NCBI GenBank assembly: GCA_913050545.1
Contig: CAJWZY010000123.1
Span: forward strand, 1-6,657
Reading direction: 5' to 3'
Length of the DNA stretch: 6,657 bases
DNA from: an uncultured bacterium
GTDB taxonomy: Bacteria > Planctomycetota > UBA8108
The first letter of the stretch is position 1, and every line of letters begins with the position of its first letter. The notes under the pieces were generated by a model. It was not told the DNA's origin. It saw nothing but the letters and a program-made list of their open reading frames with translations, and searched no databases. Shown here one piece after another: positions 1 through 4,479 of the stretch. The position numbers were made by a program, and so were the translations under genes.

Positions 1-90
1 GGTGCTGCGGCTGGTGCAGGCTCAGGTGCTGCGGCTGGTGCAGGCTCAGGTGCCGCGGCCGGTGCAGCCTCAGGCGCTGCTGCTGGAACC
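1..90 (-). repeat. 24-bp tandem repeat coding the HU tail
   Basis: Bases 1-24 and 25-48 are identical. Bases 49-72 are a third copy with three differences (relative positions 6, 12 and 20), and 73-90 is a diverged partial copy. Each unit codes eight residues in the HU reading frame (EPAPAAAP, with variants such as EAAPAAAP). The array reaches the left edge, so the total copy number is not visible. Identical adjacent copies in an in-frame unit suggest recent expansion by slippage or unequal crossing-over, so length could vary between strains. Confidence 0.9.
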
Positions 91-386
91 TCCCCTTCTG
101 CAACTTTCTGGATCATTTTCTTCATCAGGCGCCCGACCTTGAACTTAACGGTCGTCTTCGCTGGAACCTCTACACGCTCCCCAGTCCTGGGGTTACGGGC
201 CACTCGCTTGGCTTTCTCTTTCGGCTCGAAAACACCGAAGTCCCGAAATTCCAGACGGTTACCTTTTGCCAGCTCCTCAATGATCTCGTTGAGAAAGCCC
301 TGTATCACTTCCTTAGCCTGGATCTGCTGAGCATTGGTTTTCTCAGCAATCCTCTGCACCAGTTCACGCTTTGTAACCGTTTGCAT
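1..386 (-). CDS. HU/IHF-family DNA-binding protein with Ala/Pro-rich C-terminal tail (3' end outside window)
   Basis: This is a histone-like nucleoid protein of the HU family, a small basic dimer that bends DNA. The start is the ATG at 384-386, preceded by a good AGGAGG ribosome binding site at 392-397. The frame stays open to the left edge, so 128 residues are visible and the C-terminus is missing. Residues 1-93 are a complete HU fold: 'TKRELVQRIAEKT' at the N-terminal helix, 'LEFRDFGVF' at 45-53, and the DNA-binding arm containing 'RNPRTGE' at 64-70, whose Pro66 corresponds to the intercalating proline of HU. The final helix contains 'VGRLMKKMI'. From about residue 98 the protein becomes a tail of Ala, Pro and Glu built on the 8-residue unit EPAPAAAP. 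HU is normally about 90 residues, so the tail is an addition. Tailed HU proteins known from Actinobacteria and Deinococcus have lysine-rich tails; this one shows no lysine after residue 94 in the visible part. The HU assignment is firm; how the tail ends and what it does are unknown. Confidence 0.95.
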   Translation of the reverse strand, partial: MQTVTKRELVQRIAEKTNAQQIQAKEVIQGFLNEIIEELAKGNRLEFRDFGVFEPKEKAKRVARNPRTGERVEVPAKTTVKFKVGRLMKKMIQKVAEGEVPAAAPEAAPAAAPEPAPAAAPEPAPAAA

Positions 387-559
387 TGAAGCCTCCTAAG
401 AGTCCGCCATAATCCCAGAGCAGATCACAAGTCGCCCAAACAACTTTTCCAAGATTCTCGGAACTCCACCAGGAGCTTCGAAGTTCAAAAGGGTGCGATC
501 CACTCAAATGATCACGGCGAAGTGCCGTATTTTCTTATCAGGGGATTAGTTATGTCTGC

Positions 560-590
560 GTCAGCATATATTAAATCAATATTCGCTGAC
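560..590. repeat. AT-rich imperfect palindrome
   Basis: GTCAGC (560-565) is the exact complement of GCTGAC (585-590). After a 2x2 internal mismatch, ATATT (568-572) pairs with AATAT (578-582) around a 5-nt loop. The dyad is therefore 31 bp with 11 pairs, in the most AT-rich part of the divergent intergenic region. It could be an operator for a dimeric regulator acting on one or both flanking genes, or a hairpin in a transcript. It has no T run after it, so it is not an intrinsic terminator. Its function is not established by the sequence. Confidence 0.5.
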
Positions 591-763
591 AAGTCAGAAA
601 TCACATTTTCCCGTCGTAAACATCCATCTTTAAAGGAGTTCCCGAACCAGGCAGGAAAACTTCTTTTACGGCTCCCCCTCAAGTTACCGCACACCAGGAG
701 ACGATAAAGCACTTAAGGAATAAAGGGGGTTGGGCAGGACATTCTGTATTCAGCCTTGAGCCG

Positions 764-831
764 GGGTTAACAGAACCCTGACTTGAAGACTTCTGCTGCC
801 CGATCAAGTCACTCGGAACTGAAATAATCAG
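764..831 (+). promoter_or_regulatory. Run of three hairpins upstream of the small gene at 853
   Basis: Three potential stem-loops follow one another: GGGTT/AACCC (764-778, 5-nt loop), GACTTGA/TCAAGTC (780-786 with 804-810, perfect 7 bp, 17-nt loop) and CTGA/TCAG (819-831, 5-nt loop). An alternative long-range pairing, GGGCAG (732-737) with CTGCCC (796-801), would enclose the first hairpin and use part of the loop of the second. The cluster ends 8 nt before the AAGGAG ribosome binding site of the gene at 853. It could be a structured 5' leader. I do not recognise it as a known riboswitch class, and short hairpins of this size also occur by chance. Confidence 0.35.
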
Positions 832-852
832 CCATATTAAGGAGAAGATGTG

Positions 853-1116
853 ATGCTTGAATCACTTTCTACAGAACAACTTGAGTTCATTAAAGCCATT
901 GAACGGTATAAGAATGAGAAGAAGAAGCTCTTCCTCTCCTGGTCTGAAGTCCTCGGCATCCTGAAAAACCTGGGCTATGAGAAGGTCGGTGCGAAAAGAG
1001 ACAACTGCGTGCAGACTCCTGCGTCTCTGAACGAAACCTCCACCCCCAGGCCTGACCGCCTGGCCCGCAGCATGGAAGCCTGCAAAGCAGGCATGACTGC
1101 CAGGACCACCAACTGA
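853..1116 (+). CDS. Small uncharacterised protein with conserved-looking N-terminal half
   Basis: This is an 87-residue protein of unknown function. The ATG at 853 sits 8 nt after AAGGAG (839-844) and is the preferred start. A GTG at 850 in the same frame is possible but closer to the ribosome binding site, and the ATG at 848 is immediately followed by a stop. Residues 5-45 ('LSTEQLEFIKAIERYK', then 'FLSWSEVLGILKNLGYEKV') look like a compact helical domain. From memory they resemble a short protein family seen in Planctomycetota and relatives, with the pattern EQ.EF..AI..YK...F.SW.EVL..L..LGY.KV; no name or function is known to me. Residues 46-87 are polar, low in hydrophobic residues and look disordered. 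The DNA coding for them carries perfect small hairpins (1046-1063 and 1078-1092), so this tail may be poorly conserved. No signal peptide or membrane segment is present. It is transcribed alone and ends in a strong terminator. Confidence 0.75.
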   Translation: MLESLSTEQLEFIKAIERYKNEKKKLFLSWSEVLGILKNLGYEKVGAKRDNCVQTPASLNETSTPRPDRLARSMEACKAGMTARTTN

Positions 1117-1132
1117 AACACTGTTTACAGAT

Positions 1133-1176
1133 AACCGGGCAAGGGAAACATCCTTCCTCCTTTGCCCGGTTATTTT
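1133..1176 (+). terminator. Intrinsic terminator between convergent genes
   Basis: AACCGGGCAA (1133-1142) pairs perfectly with TTGCCCGGTT (1162-1171). The stem continues through GGGA/TCCT to about 14 bp (one G-U pair) around an 11-nt loop. TTATTTT (1170-1176) follows on the plus strand, so it terminates the small gene ending at 1116. On the minus strand the same stem begins inside the stop codon (1170-1172) of the convergent peptidase gene and is followed only by TTATCTGT, a poorer tail, so it may serve both genes unequally. Confidence 0.85.
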
Positions 1177-2477
1177 AAACCAGCCGGATTCTCGACCCTC
1201 TCCCACCACTCCTTTTCGAGCTCTCCGGTAGAGCGGCCGTAGATCCGCTCAAAAGCTGCGGCGGTAGAATGCTCTTCGGCAATGGCTCTTAAAAGCAGCC
1301 TCAAACGAAAGGGCTTGTACTTCTCGGCAAGAAACTCCACGAAGCCGAGCCCCTGCAGATAGACCCATCTTGCCAGCGCAACATCGTCGATCTTGCCAAG
1401 GCGGGCTGGCATCTTCTTGAGAGGGATTCGAATCTCCTTCGAGTCTTTCAGGCGTGAATAGACTGCATCCCGGGTATAGGACGCCTCGAAGTACTGGGCA
1501 ATTCCTTCGTTAAGCCACATGGGGCACTCGGCAGCCAGCTCAACGATCAACAGGTGTACGTATTCATGGCGTAAAACCTCCAGCAACTTCCTGAAAGCAG
1601 GAGATTTCTCATCGACCTCAACGGGAACCGGCAGCTTGATCTGGCCATCGTAAAAGCCCCCCACCCAGTGCTGCGAACCGGTCGCCTCGTAAAACCTTCC
1701 CTGGGAATAAAGAACCACCGGCACCTTGTTGCGAGGCCACACCCCCAGGGCCTTGCCAAGCCCCGCATAGTTTCTCTCCAGCTCTACCTGGATGCGCGTT
1801 GCGAGGTTGCGCGGGATCTTCGGGTCTATCTTGAGCTTGAAATGCTTAATCGATACGGAAGGAAAGGTGGTCAGAACTCCGGCCTCTGATTTCAGGCGCT
1901 TGACCAGGAAGGCCGATTCGTCATCGGCCGGGTCCAGCCGCAGGGAAAGGGAAAGCCGCTCGATCGCCTCCCGGGTCAGTCCCTTGCGGTAATCGAGCAA
2001 CCCCAGGAGCTTGTGTGTTGGAGCATAATCTTCCCTGGCTGCCAGTGAAGCCAGCAGGTAGGTTCGCGCCTCGCCATCTTCATGCCGCATGAAATAGAGG
2101 TAACCCAGTCCGAAATTGGCGTAATAATCCTCGCTGATCCCAATGGCCTTACGGAAGGTCTCTTCAGCCAGTCCCCCCTCCGATTCGCTGATGTACTCAA
2201 AGCCCATACCGGCGATCGCATGTGCAAGATCACCCTTGATGGGCCCCTTAGCCGTATCGGGTGCGACTGAAAGCGCTTTCTCAAATGCCTCGATGGCCTG
2301 GAAATAACGGCCGGCGGCATAATGCCGGGCGCCTGCCTGGCGAAGATCCTCATGGTCGGCACCTGCAGCCGCCCCCCACGCCAGCACCCCAAGGAGCAGC
2401 CAGGCGGCAGAGCAACTCCGCAGAAAGGGTACTTTTCCGGTTCCCCGGTCGGAGGTATTGACGATCGGTGCGCTCAT
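1170..2477 (-). CDS. Secreted TPR protein with gluzincin-type (Peptidase_MA-like) zinc metallopeptidase domain
   Basis: The 435-residue protein has four parts. Residues 21-40 are a hydrophobic segment after a basic N-terminus (R20), ending 'AAAGADHE', which fits a signal peptide or N-terminal anchor. Residues 41-195 are TPR-like helical repeats ('AGARHYAAGRYFQAIEAFEKAL', split here as repeats near 48-70, 120-146 and 154-182). Residues 208-290 form a linker with beta structure. Residues 296-430 are the peptidase domain with H304-E305-Y-V-H308 and 'WLNEGIAQYFE' supplying the likely third zinc ligand E324. The set is complete, so an active zinc peptidase is plausible, acting outside the cytoplasm; the substrate is unknown. 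The first ATG is used because an in-frame stop lies just upstream. The GGAAGG before it is only 1 nt from the ATG, too close for a normal ribosome binding site. The gene stands alone, convergent with the small gene at 853 and divergent from thiL. Confidence 0.88.
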   Translation of the reverse strand: MSAPIVNTSDRGTGKVPFLRSCSAAWLLLGVLAWGAAAGADHEDLRQAGARHYAAGRYFQAIEAFEKALSVAPDTAKGPIKGDLAHAIAGMGFEYISESEGGLAEETFRKAIGISEDYYANFGLGYLYFMRHEDGEARTYLLASLAAREDYAPTHKLLGLLDYRKGLTREAIERLSLSLRLDPADDESAFLVKRLKSEAGVLTTFPSVSIKHFKLKIDPKIPRNLATRIQVELERNYAGLGKALGVWPRNKVPVVLYSQGRFYEATGSQHWVGGFYDGQIKLPVPVEVDEKSPAFRKLLEVLRHEYVHLLIVELAAECPMWLNEGIAQYFEASYTRDAVYSRLKDSKEIRIPLKKMPARLGKIDDVALARWVYLQGLGFVEFLAEKYKPFRLRLLLRAIAEEHSTAAAFERIYGRSTGELEKEWWERVENPAGLK

Positions 2478-2484
2478 ACCTTCC

Positions 2485-2513
2485 AGTTAAGTAGCCATAG
2501 AATAGGTTGTCAA
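2485..2513 (-). promoter_or_regulatory. Possible promoter for the TPR-peptidase gene
   Basis: On the minus strand a perfect TTGACA (-35; 2513-2508) is followed after 17 bp by TTAACT (2490-2485), a poor -10 with 3 of 6 consensus bases. A start site at the usual distance would fall on or next to the ATG at 2477, implying a leaderless or nearly leaderless message. That would fit the lack of a well-spaced ribosome binding site. The weak -10 keeps this tentative. Confidence 0.3.
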
Positions 2514-2623
2514 CTCAGGAAAGATCACCGGTGGGTTCTTCTCCCCCTTCCCTATCCCGCCCCGAGCAGCTAAAAAGTAATCACAGGCAAGTTCATTCAA
2601 CCCTGCAAACTGCCCGAATTACC

Positions 2624-3694
2624 ATGGCCGGAAATAAAGAACATCACCCGGGGAAGCAGCCTTCTGTGCGCAAGAGCATCGAAGACCGGAGAATCGACTG
2701 GATCAGCAGTCTTCCGGAGCTCGAAGCAGGCAACCAGCTGTCGCTTGGCATTGGTGACGATGCTGCGGTATGGCAACCCCGGAAGGGATACAAAACCGTC
2801 CTTACTGTCGATTCCCAGAGCGAGGGAACCCACTTCCTGCCCGGCTGGCTGAGCCCCGGGGAGATCGGCGGACGAGCTGTCAGCTCCAGCGTCAGCGACC
2901 TGGCGGCCATGAACGCCAGGCCGGCGGTGGTCCTTGTCTCAATCCTCATCGAGCCAGCTCGTACAGAGCCCTTCTTTCGCAAACTCTATGACGGGATCGC
3001 AGCGGCCTGCAAAGACTACAATGTCCGTATAGCCGGCGGCAACATCAGCCGGGGGGCACTCTCTGTAACCGTCACAAGCATTGGCGAGGCGAAACAGAAG
3101 GACATCACGAAAAGAAACCGGCTGGTACACGGGGATGAAATCTGGGTAACCGGCAGCCCCGGGCTTGCCCGCCTCGGGCTGCTGCAGCTGCGCGACGGGA
3201 TTTTCGGGCGCTCAACTGATCCCGGTATACGAAAAGCCCTCGAGGCATTCAAAAGCCCCCGCGCCAGGGTAGCGGAAGCCGCCGCGCTCGGACGCACCTG
3301 GAAACCCAGGGCTGTCATCGATCTCAGCGATGGAATCTACCGGGATCTCCTGCATCTGCAGGAAGGCTCCAAGGCCGCACGGGGAAGTGCTCCAGCGGGA
3401 ATCATCGTTGAAAAGGATGCCCTCAAGGCCCTGGAACCACTGGGAACTCTCTGCAGGAGGGCTGGCCTCAGTACCGAGGCAATCGCCCTTGCAGGTGGGG
3501 AAGATTACGAGCTCATGCTCGCCATTGCACCCGGAAGCGCTACTGCAGCACGGCTAAGGGCCTTCAAAACCAGGTTTGCTGTTCCTCTGACCCGGATCGG
3601 AAAAGTAACCACAAAAAGGCCGGGCTTGTGGCTGAAAAAGGGTTTGCGAGGTACTCTTACCCGGCTGAAGGGAAACAGCTTCGAGCACTTTTGA
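2624..3694 (+). CDS. thiL: Thiamine-monophosphate kinase ThiL
   Basis: ThiL phosphorylates thiamine monophosphate with ATP to give the active cofactor thiamine diphosphate, in the cytoplasm (EC 2.7.4.16). Counting from the ATG at 2624 (356 residues), the family motifs are in order: GIGDDAAV at 42-49 (metal and nucleotide binding), VDSQSEGTHF at 62-71, SDLAAMNARP at 91-100, AGGNISRG at 137-144, IDLSDGIYRDL at 232-242 and AGGEDYEL at 290-297. Two positions differ from the common form: the usual Gly in 'AMGA.P' is Asn97, and the usual Asp in 'GGD' is Asn140. I believe both occur elsewhere in the superfamily. The start is uncertain: the open frame begins at a TTG (2507); ATG 2624 has no clear ribosome binding site; GTG 2531 follows AGGAAAG; and GTG 2666, 9 nt after GGGGAAG, would give the N-terminus most like other ThiL proteins. 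The TGA stop lies in the loop of a 7-bp hairpin. No other thi gene and no TPP riboswitch motif is visible. Confidence 0.93.
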   Translation: MAGNKEHHPGKQPSVRKSIEDRRIDWISSLPELEAGNQLSLGIGDDAAVWQPRKGYKTVLTVDSQSEGTHFLPGWLSPGEIGGRAVSSSVSDLAAMNARPAVVLVSILIEPARTEPFFRKLYDGIAAACKDYNVRIAGGNISRGALSVTVTSIGEAKQKDITKRNRLVHGDEIWVTGSPGLARLGLLQLRDGIFGRSTDPGIRKALEAFKSPRARVAEAAALGRTWKPRAVIDLSDGIYRDLLHLQEGSKAARGSAPAGIIVEKDALKALEPLGTLCRRAGLSTEAIALAGGEDYELMLAIAPGSATAARLRAFKTRFAVPLTRIGKVTTKRPGLWLKKGLRGTLTRLKGNSFEHF

Positions 3695-3750
3695 AAAGTG
3701 CCGGAGAAAGCGCCTTTCAGGCCGCATTGATGCGTATTTCCGGGTTTTGG
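3685..3750 (+). other. Hairpin cluster over and after the thiL stop codon
   Basis: GCACTTT (3685-3691) pairs with AAAGTGC (3695-3701), placing the thiL stop codon in the loop. Immediately after it, CCGGA (3701-3705) can pair with TCCGG (3739-3743). Enclosed within that pairing are two small hairpins, GAAAG/CTTTC (3706-3718) and CGCAT/ATGCG (3723-3734), followed by GTTTT (3744-3748). This may be the thiL transcript end, but the T run is short and no single stem is strong. The bases AAAGCGCC (3707-3714) are also exactly complementary to GGCGCTTT (3773-3780). Confidence 0.35.
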
Positions 3751-3817
3751 AGTCTCTTTCAACCAGGCATTTGGCGCTTTGCAGCTAAATACCACCCCGG
3801 AACCAGTATTTGCAGTT

Positions 3818-3894
3818 TCGACTACATGTTCCGATTCGGCTGCAAATGGCTGAATAAGGGCGATTTAGTGGGGAAACCCGCAAGAAATAGTCGA
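3818..3894 (+). ncRNA. Possible structured RNA with three-way junction and GAAA tetraloop
   Basis: TCGACTA (3818-3824) is the exact complement of TAGTCGA (3888-3894). Between them lie two hairpins: ATTCGGC/GCTGAAT (3834-3840 with 3849-3855, one G-U pair, 8-nt loop) and GTGGG/CCCGC (3868-3872 with 3877-3881, one T-G pair) closed by a GAAA (GNRA) tetraloop. The arrangement is a typical RNA three-way junction. It could be in the 3' part of the thiL transcript or a separate RNA; no promoter directly in front was found. It matches no riboswitch or ribozyme consensus that I know. The gap has no protein gene. Confidence is low because only pairing within one sequence supports it. Confidence 0.3.
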
Positions 3895-3924
3895 TGAACA
3901 ACTAACGAGGAAGGCTCAGGTATC

Positions 3925-3953
3925 TTGACATTATAGGAAGACCGCTTCAAAAT
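3925..3953 (+). promoter_or_regulatory. Sigma70-type promoter for the lipoprotein leader
   Basis: A perfect TTGACA (-35) at 3925-3930 is followed after exactly 17 bp by CAAAAT (-10, 4 of 6) at 3948-3953. Transcription would start near 3960 and give a leader of about 200 nt before the lipoprotein ATG at 4162. This is the best promoter visible in the window. Confidence 0.6.
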
Positions 3954-3997
3954 AGATCCTTAGTCTCCATTTAGATTTTCCGTATGTAATGAAGCAA

Positions 3998-4107
3998 GTT
4001 TGGCGCAAAAAAACCAGGGAGGGTGTCCCTGGAGCGCGGGGAGAGATTCCAAAGAAATCTCCCACAGGGTGCTAGGCCAAACGAGTTTGACCAGTCTTAA
4101 AAAGACT
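3998..4107 (+). promoter_or_regulatory. Structured 5' leader with alternative pairing (riboswitch-like, class unknown)
   Basis: P1 is GTTTGGC (3998-4004) with GCCAAAC (4076-4082), 7 perfect pairs. P2 is CCAGGGA (4014-4020) with TCCCTGG (4026-4032), loop GGGTG. P3 starts directly after P2 with AGCGC (4033-4037) / GTGCT (4069-4073); after an internal loop it continues with GG-GAGATT (4040-4048, A4042 bulged) / AATCTCCC (4056-4063), loop CCAAAGA. P2 and P3 abut, as for coaxial stacking, and an A-rich strand GCAAAAAAA (4005-4013) joins P1 to P2. The 3' strand of P1 can instead form a local hairpin, GGcCAAA/TTTGaCC (4075-4081 with 4086-4092), so the two folds are mutually exclusive. AGTCTT/AAGACT (4093-4107) follows. 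No T run follows any stem, so transcription attenuation is not evident. I do not recognise a known riboswitch consensus (TPP, SAM, cobalamin, glycine, c-di-GMP-I and FMN cores are absent). Confidence 0.5.
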
Positions 4108-4161
4108 TAAGTCCTGAAATGAGGAATTCTGCGGTTATCAAAGCTGCAGGTACCAATCAAT

Positions 4162-4365
4162 ATGCTGAAGAAATTACTTCTCTGTGTTGGAATGTTGAGT
4201 GTCCTTGCGACCGCCGGCTGTATGACCACCGAGCCTACGATTTACAGTTGGCCGCATCACAAGCGCCGGATCCGAGCAATCCTTGATGACCTGCATGAAT
4301 TCCACGTGGATTTCGACAGGGTCATGTTCGACATGGAAGAATACCCCCGGGAGCTCGACTACTGA
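4162..4365 (+). CDS. Small outer-envelope lipoprotein, function unknown
   Basis: The 67-residue precursor begins MLKKLLLCVGMLSVLATAG and has a cysteine at residue 20, a typical lipoprotein signal peptide (basic n-region, hydrophobic core, Gly at -1). The -3 position is Thr rather than the usual Leu/Val/Ile, so the lipobox is slightly atypical. The residue after the cysteine is Met, not Asp, so by the E. coli rule it would go to the outer membrane. The mature part is only 48 residues: a short linker, 'YSWPHHKRRIRAILDDLHEF', then an acidic amphipathic helix with 'HVDFDRVMFDMEEYP'. It has paired histidines and many Asp/Glu. I recognise no named family. AGG at 4148-4150, 11 nt before the ATG, is a weak ribosome binding site. 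The gene is transcribed alone, behind a promoter and a long structured leader, and ends at a strong terminator. Confidence 0.8.
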   Translation: MLKKLLLCVGMLSVLATAGCMTTEPTIYSWPHHKRRIRAILDDLHEFHVDFDRVMFDMEEYPRELDY

Positions 4366-4407
4366 TCTCCTGACCCTCTGGGGTAAAAATGGAAAACGAG
4401 GAAAAGG

Positions 4408-4441
4408 CGGGAACCCGGCGTTTTGGGTTCCCGTTCTTTTT
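4408..4441 (+). terminator. Intrinsic terminator after the lipoprotein gene
   Basis: CGGGAACCC (4408-4416) pairs perfectly with GGGTTCCCG (4425-4433) around an 8-nt loop, followed by TTCTTTTT (4434-4441). This is a canonical Rho-independent terminator 43 bp after the lipoprotein stop. Read on the minus strand the same stem is followed by CCTTTTCC, so it could also stop transcription coming out of the convergent miaA. Confidence 0.9.
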
Positions 4442-4465
4442 GTCCTGTTCTCCCGGGAACAGGAC
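4442..4465. repeat. Second hairpin between convergent genes
   Basis: GTCCTGTTC (4442-4450) pairs perfectly with GAACAGGAC (4457-4465) around a 6-nt loop, immediately after the T run of the lipoprotein terminator and 14 bp from the miaA stop. No T run follows it on either strand: on the minus strand it is followed by AAAAAGAACG. It may protect the 3' end of the miaA message, or add to the minus-strand termination signal at 4408-4433. Confidence 0.6.
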
Positions 4466-4479
4466 CTGCGTGGGAATGA

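Larger units (their letters stand above)
387..852. other. Divergent intergenic region, no convincing gene
   Basis: This stretch lies between the start of the HU gene (minus) and the start of the small 87-residue gene (plus), and must hold both promoters. Two overlapping 61- and 66-codon open frames at about 512-712 on opposite strands have no recognisable protein and no ribosome binding site I trust. The middle (about 540-620) is clearly more AT-rich than the rest of the window. Small inverted repeats include CTCC-acca-GGAG (464-475), a 5-bp hairpin followed by a T-rich run (514-536, ACGGC/GCCGT, a weak terminator candidate for plus-strand transcripts), the palindrome at 560-590 and the cluster at 764-831. 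No promoter with both good -10 and -35 hexamers was identified. Confidence 0.6.

Noticed and set aside
1..72. Direct repeats as a CRISPR array
   Set aside because: The units are adjacent with no spacers and are an in-frame coding repeat of the HU tail.
512..712. Two open frames of 61-66 codons on opposite strands
   Set aside because: No ribosome binding site, no recognisable motif, AT-rich intergenic composition and mutual overlap; they read like chance frames.
862..1209. 115-codon open frame on the minus strand opposite the small gene at 853
   Set aside because: It overlaps the small gene and runs through the terminator and the end of the peptidase gene. The plus-strand frame has the good ribosome binding site and a plausible protein.
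2507..2623. N-terminal extension of ThiL from the TTG at 2507
   Set aside because: The 39 extra residues are low-complexity, polar and unlike any ThiL N-terminus, and a TTG start with no spaced ribosome binding site is unlikely. GTG 2531 is less easily excluded.
3628..3897. 89-codon open frame overlapping the end of thiL
   Set aside because: Half of it overlaps thiL in another frame. It has no good ribosome binding site and no recognisable protein features, and the rest lies in sequence that folds as RNA.
3880..3925. AAATAGTCG followed by codons, resembling the resume-codon region of tmRNA
   Set aside because: The short string is similar to tmRNA, but no tRNA-like ends, no T-loop and CCA, and no sensible tag peptide ending in Ala-Ala are present nearby.
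4119..4286. 55-codon open frame starting at an ATG in the leader and overlapping the lipoprotein gene
   Set aside because: The ATG has no convincing ribosome binding site in front of it, and most of the frame lies within the clear lipoprotein gene in another frame. An upstream regulatory ORF is conceivable but unsupported.
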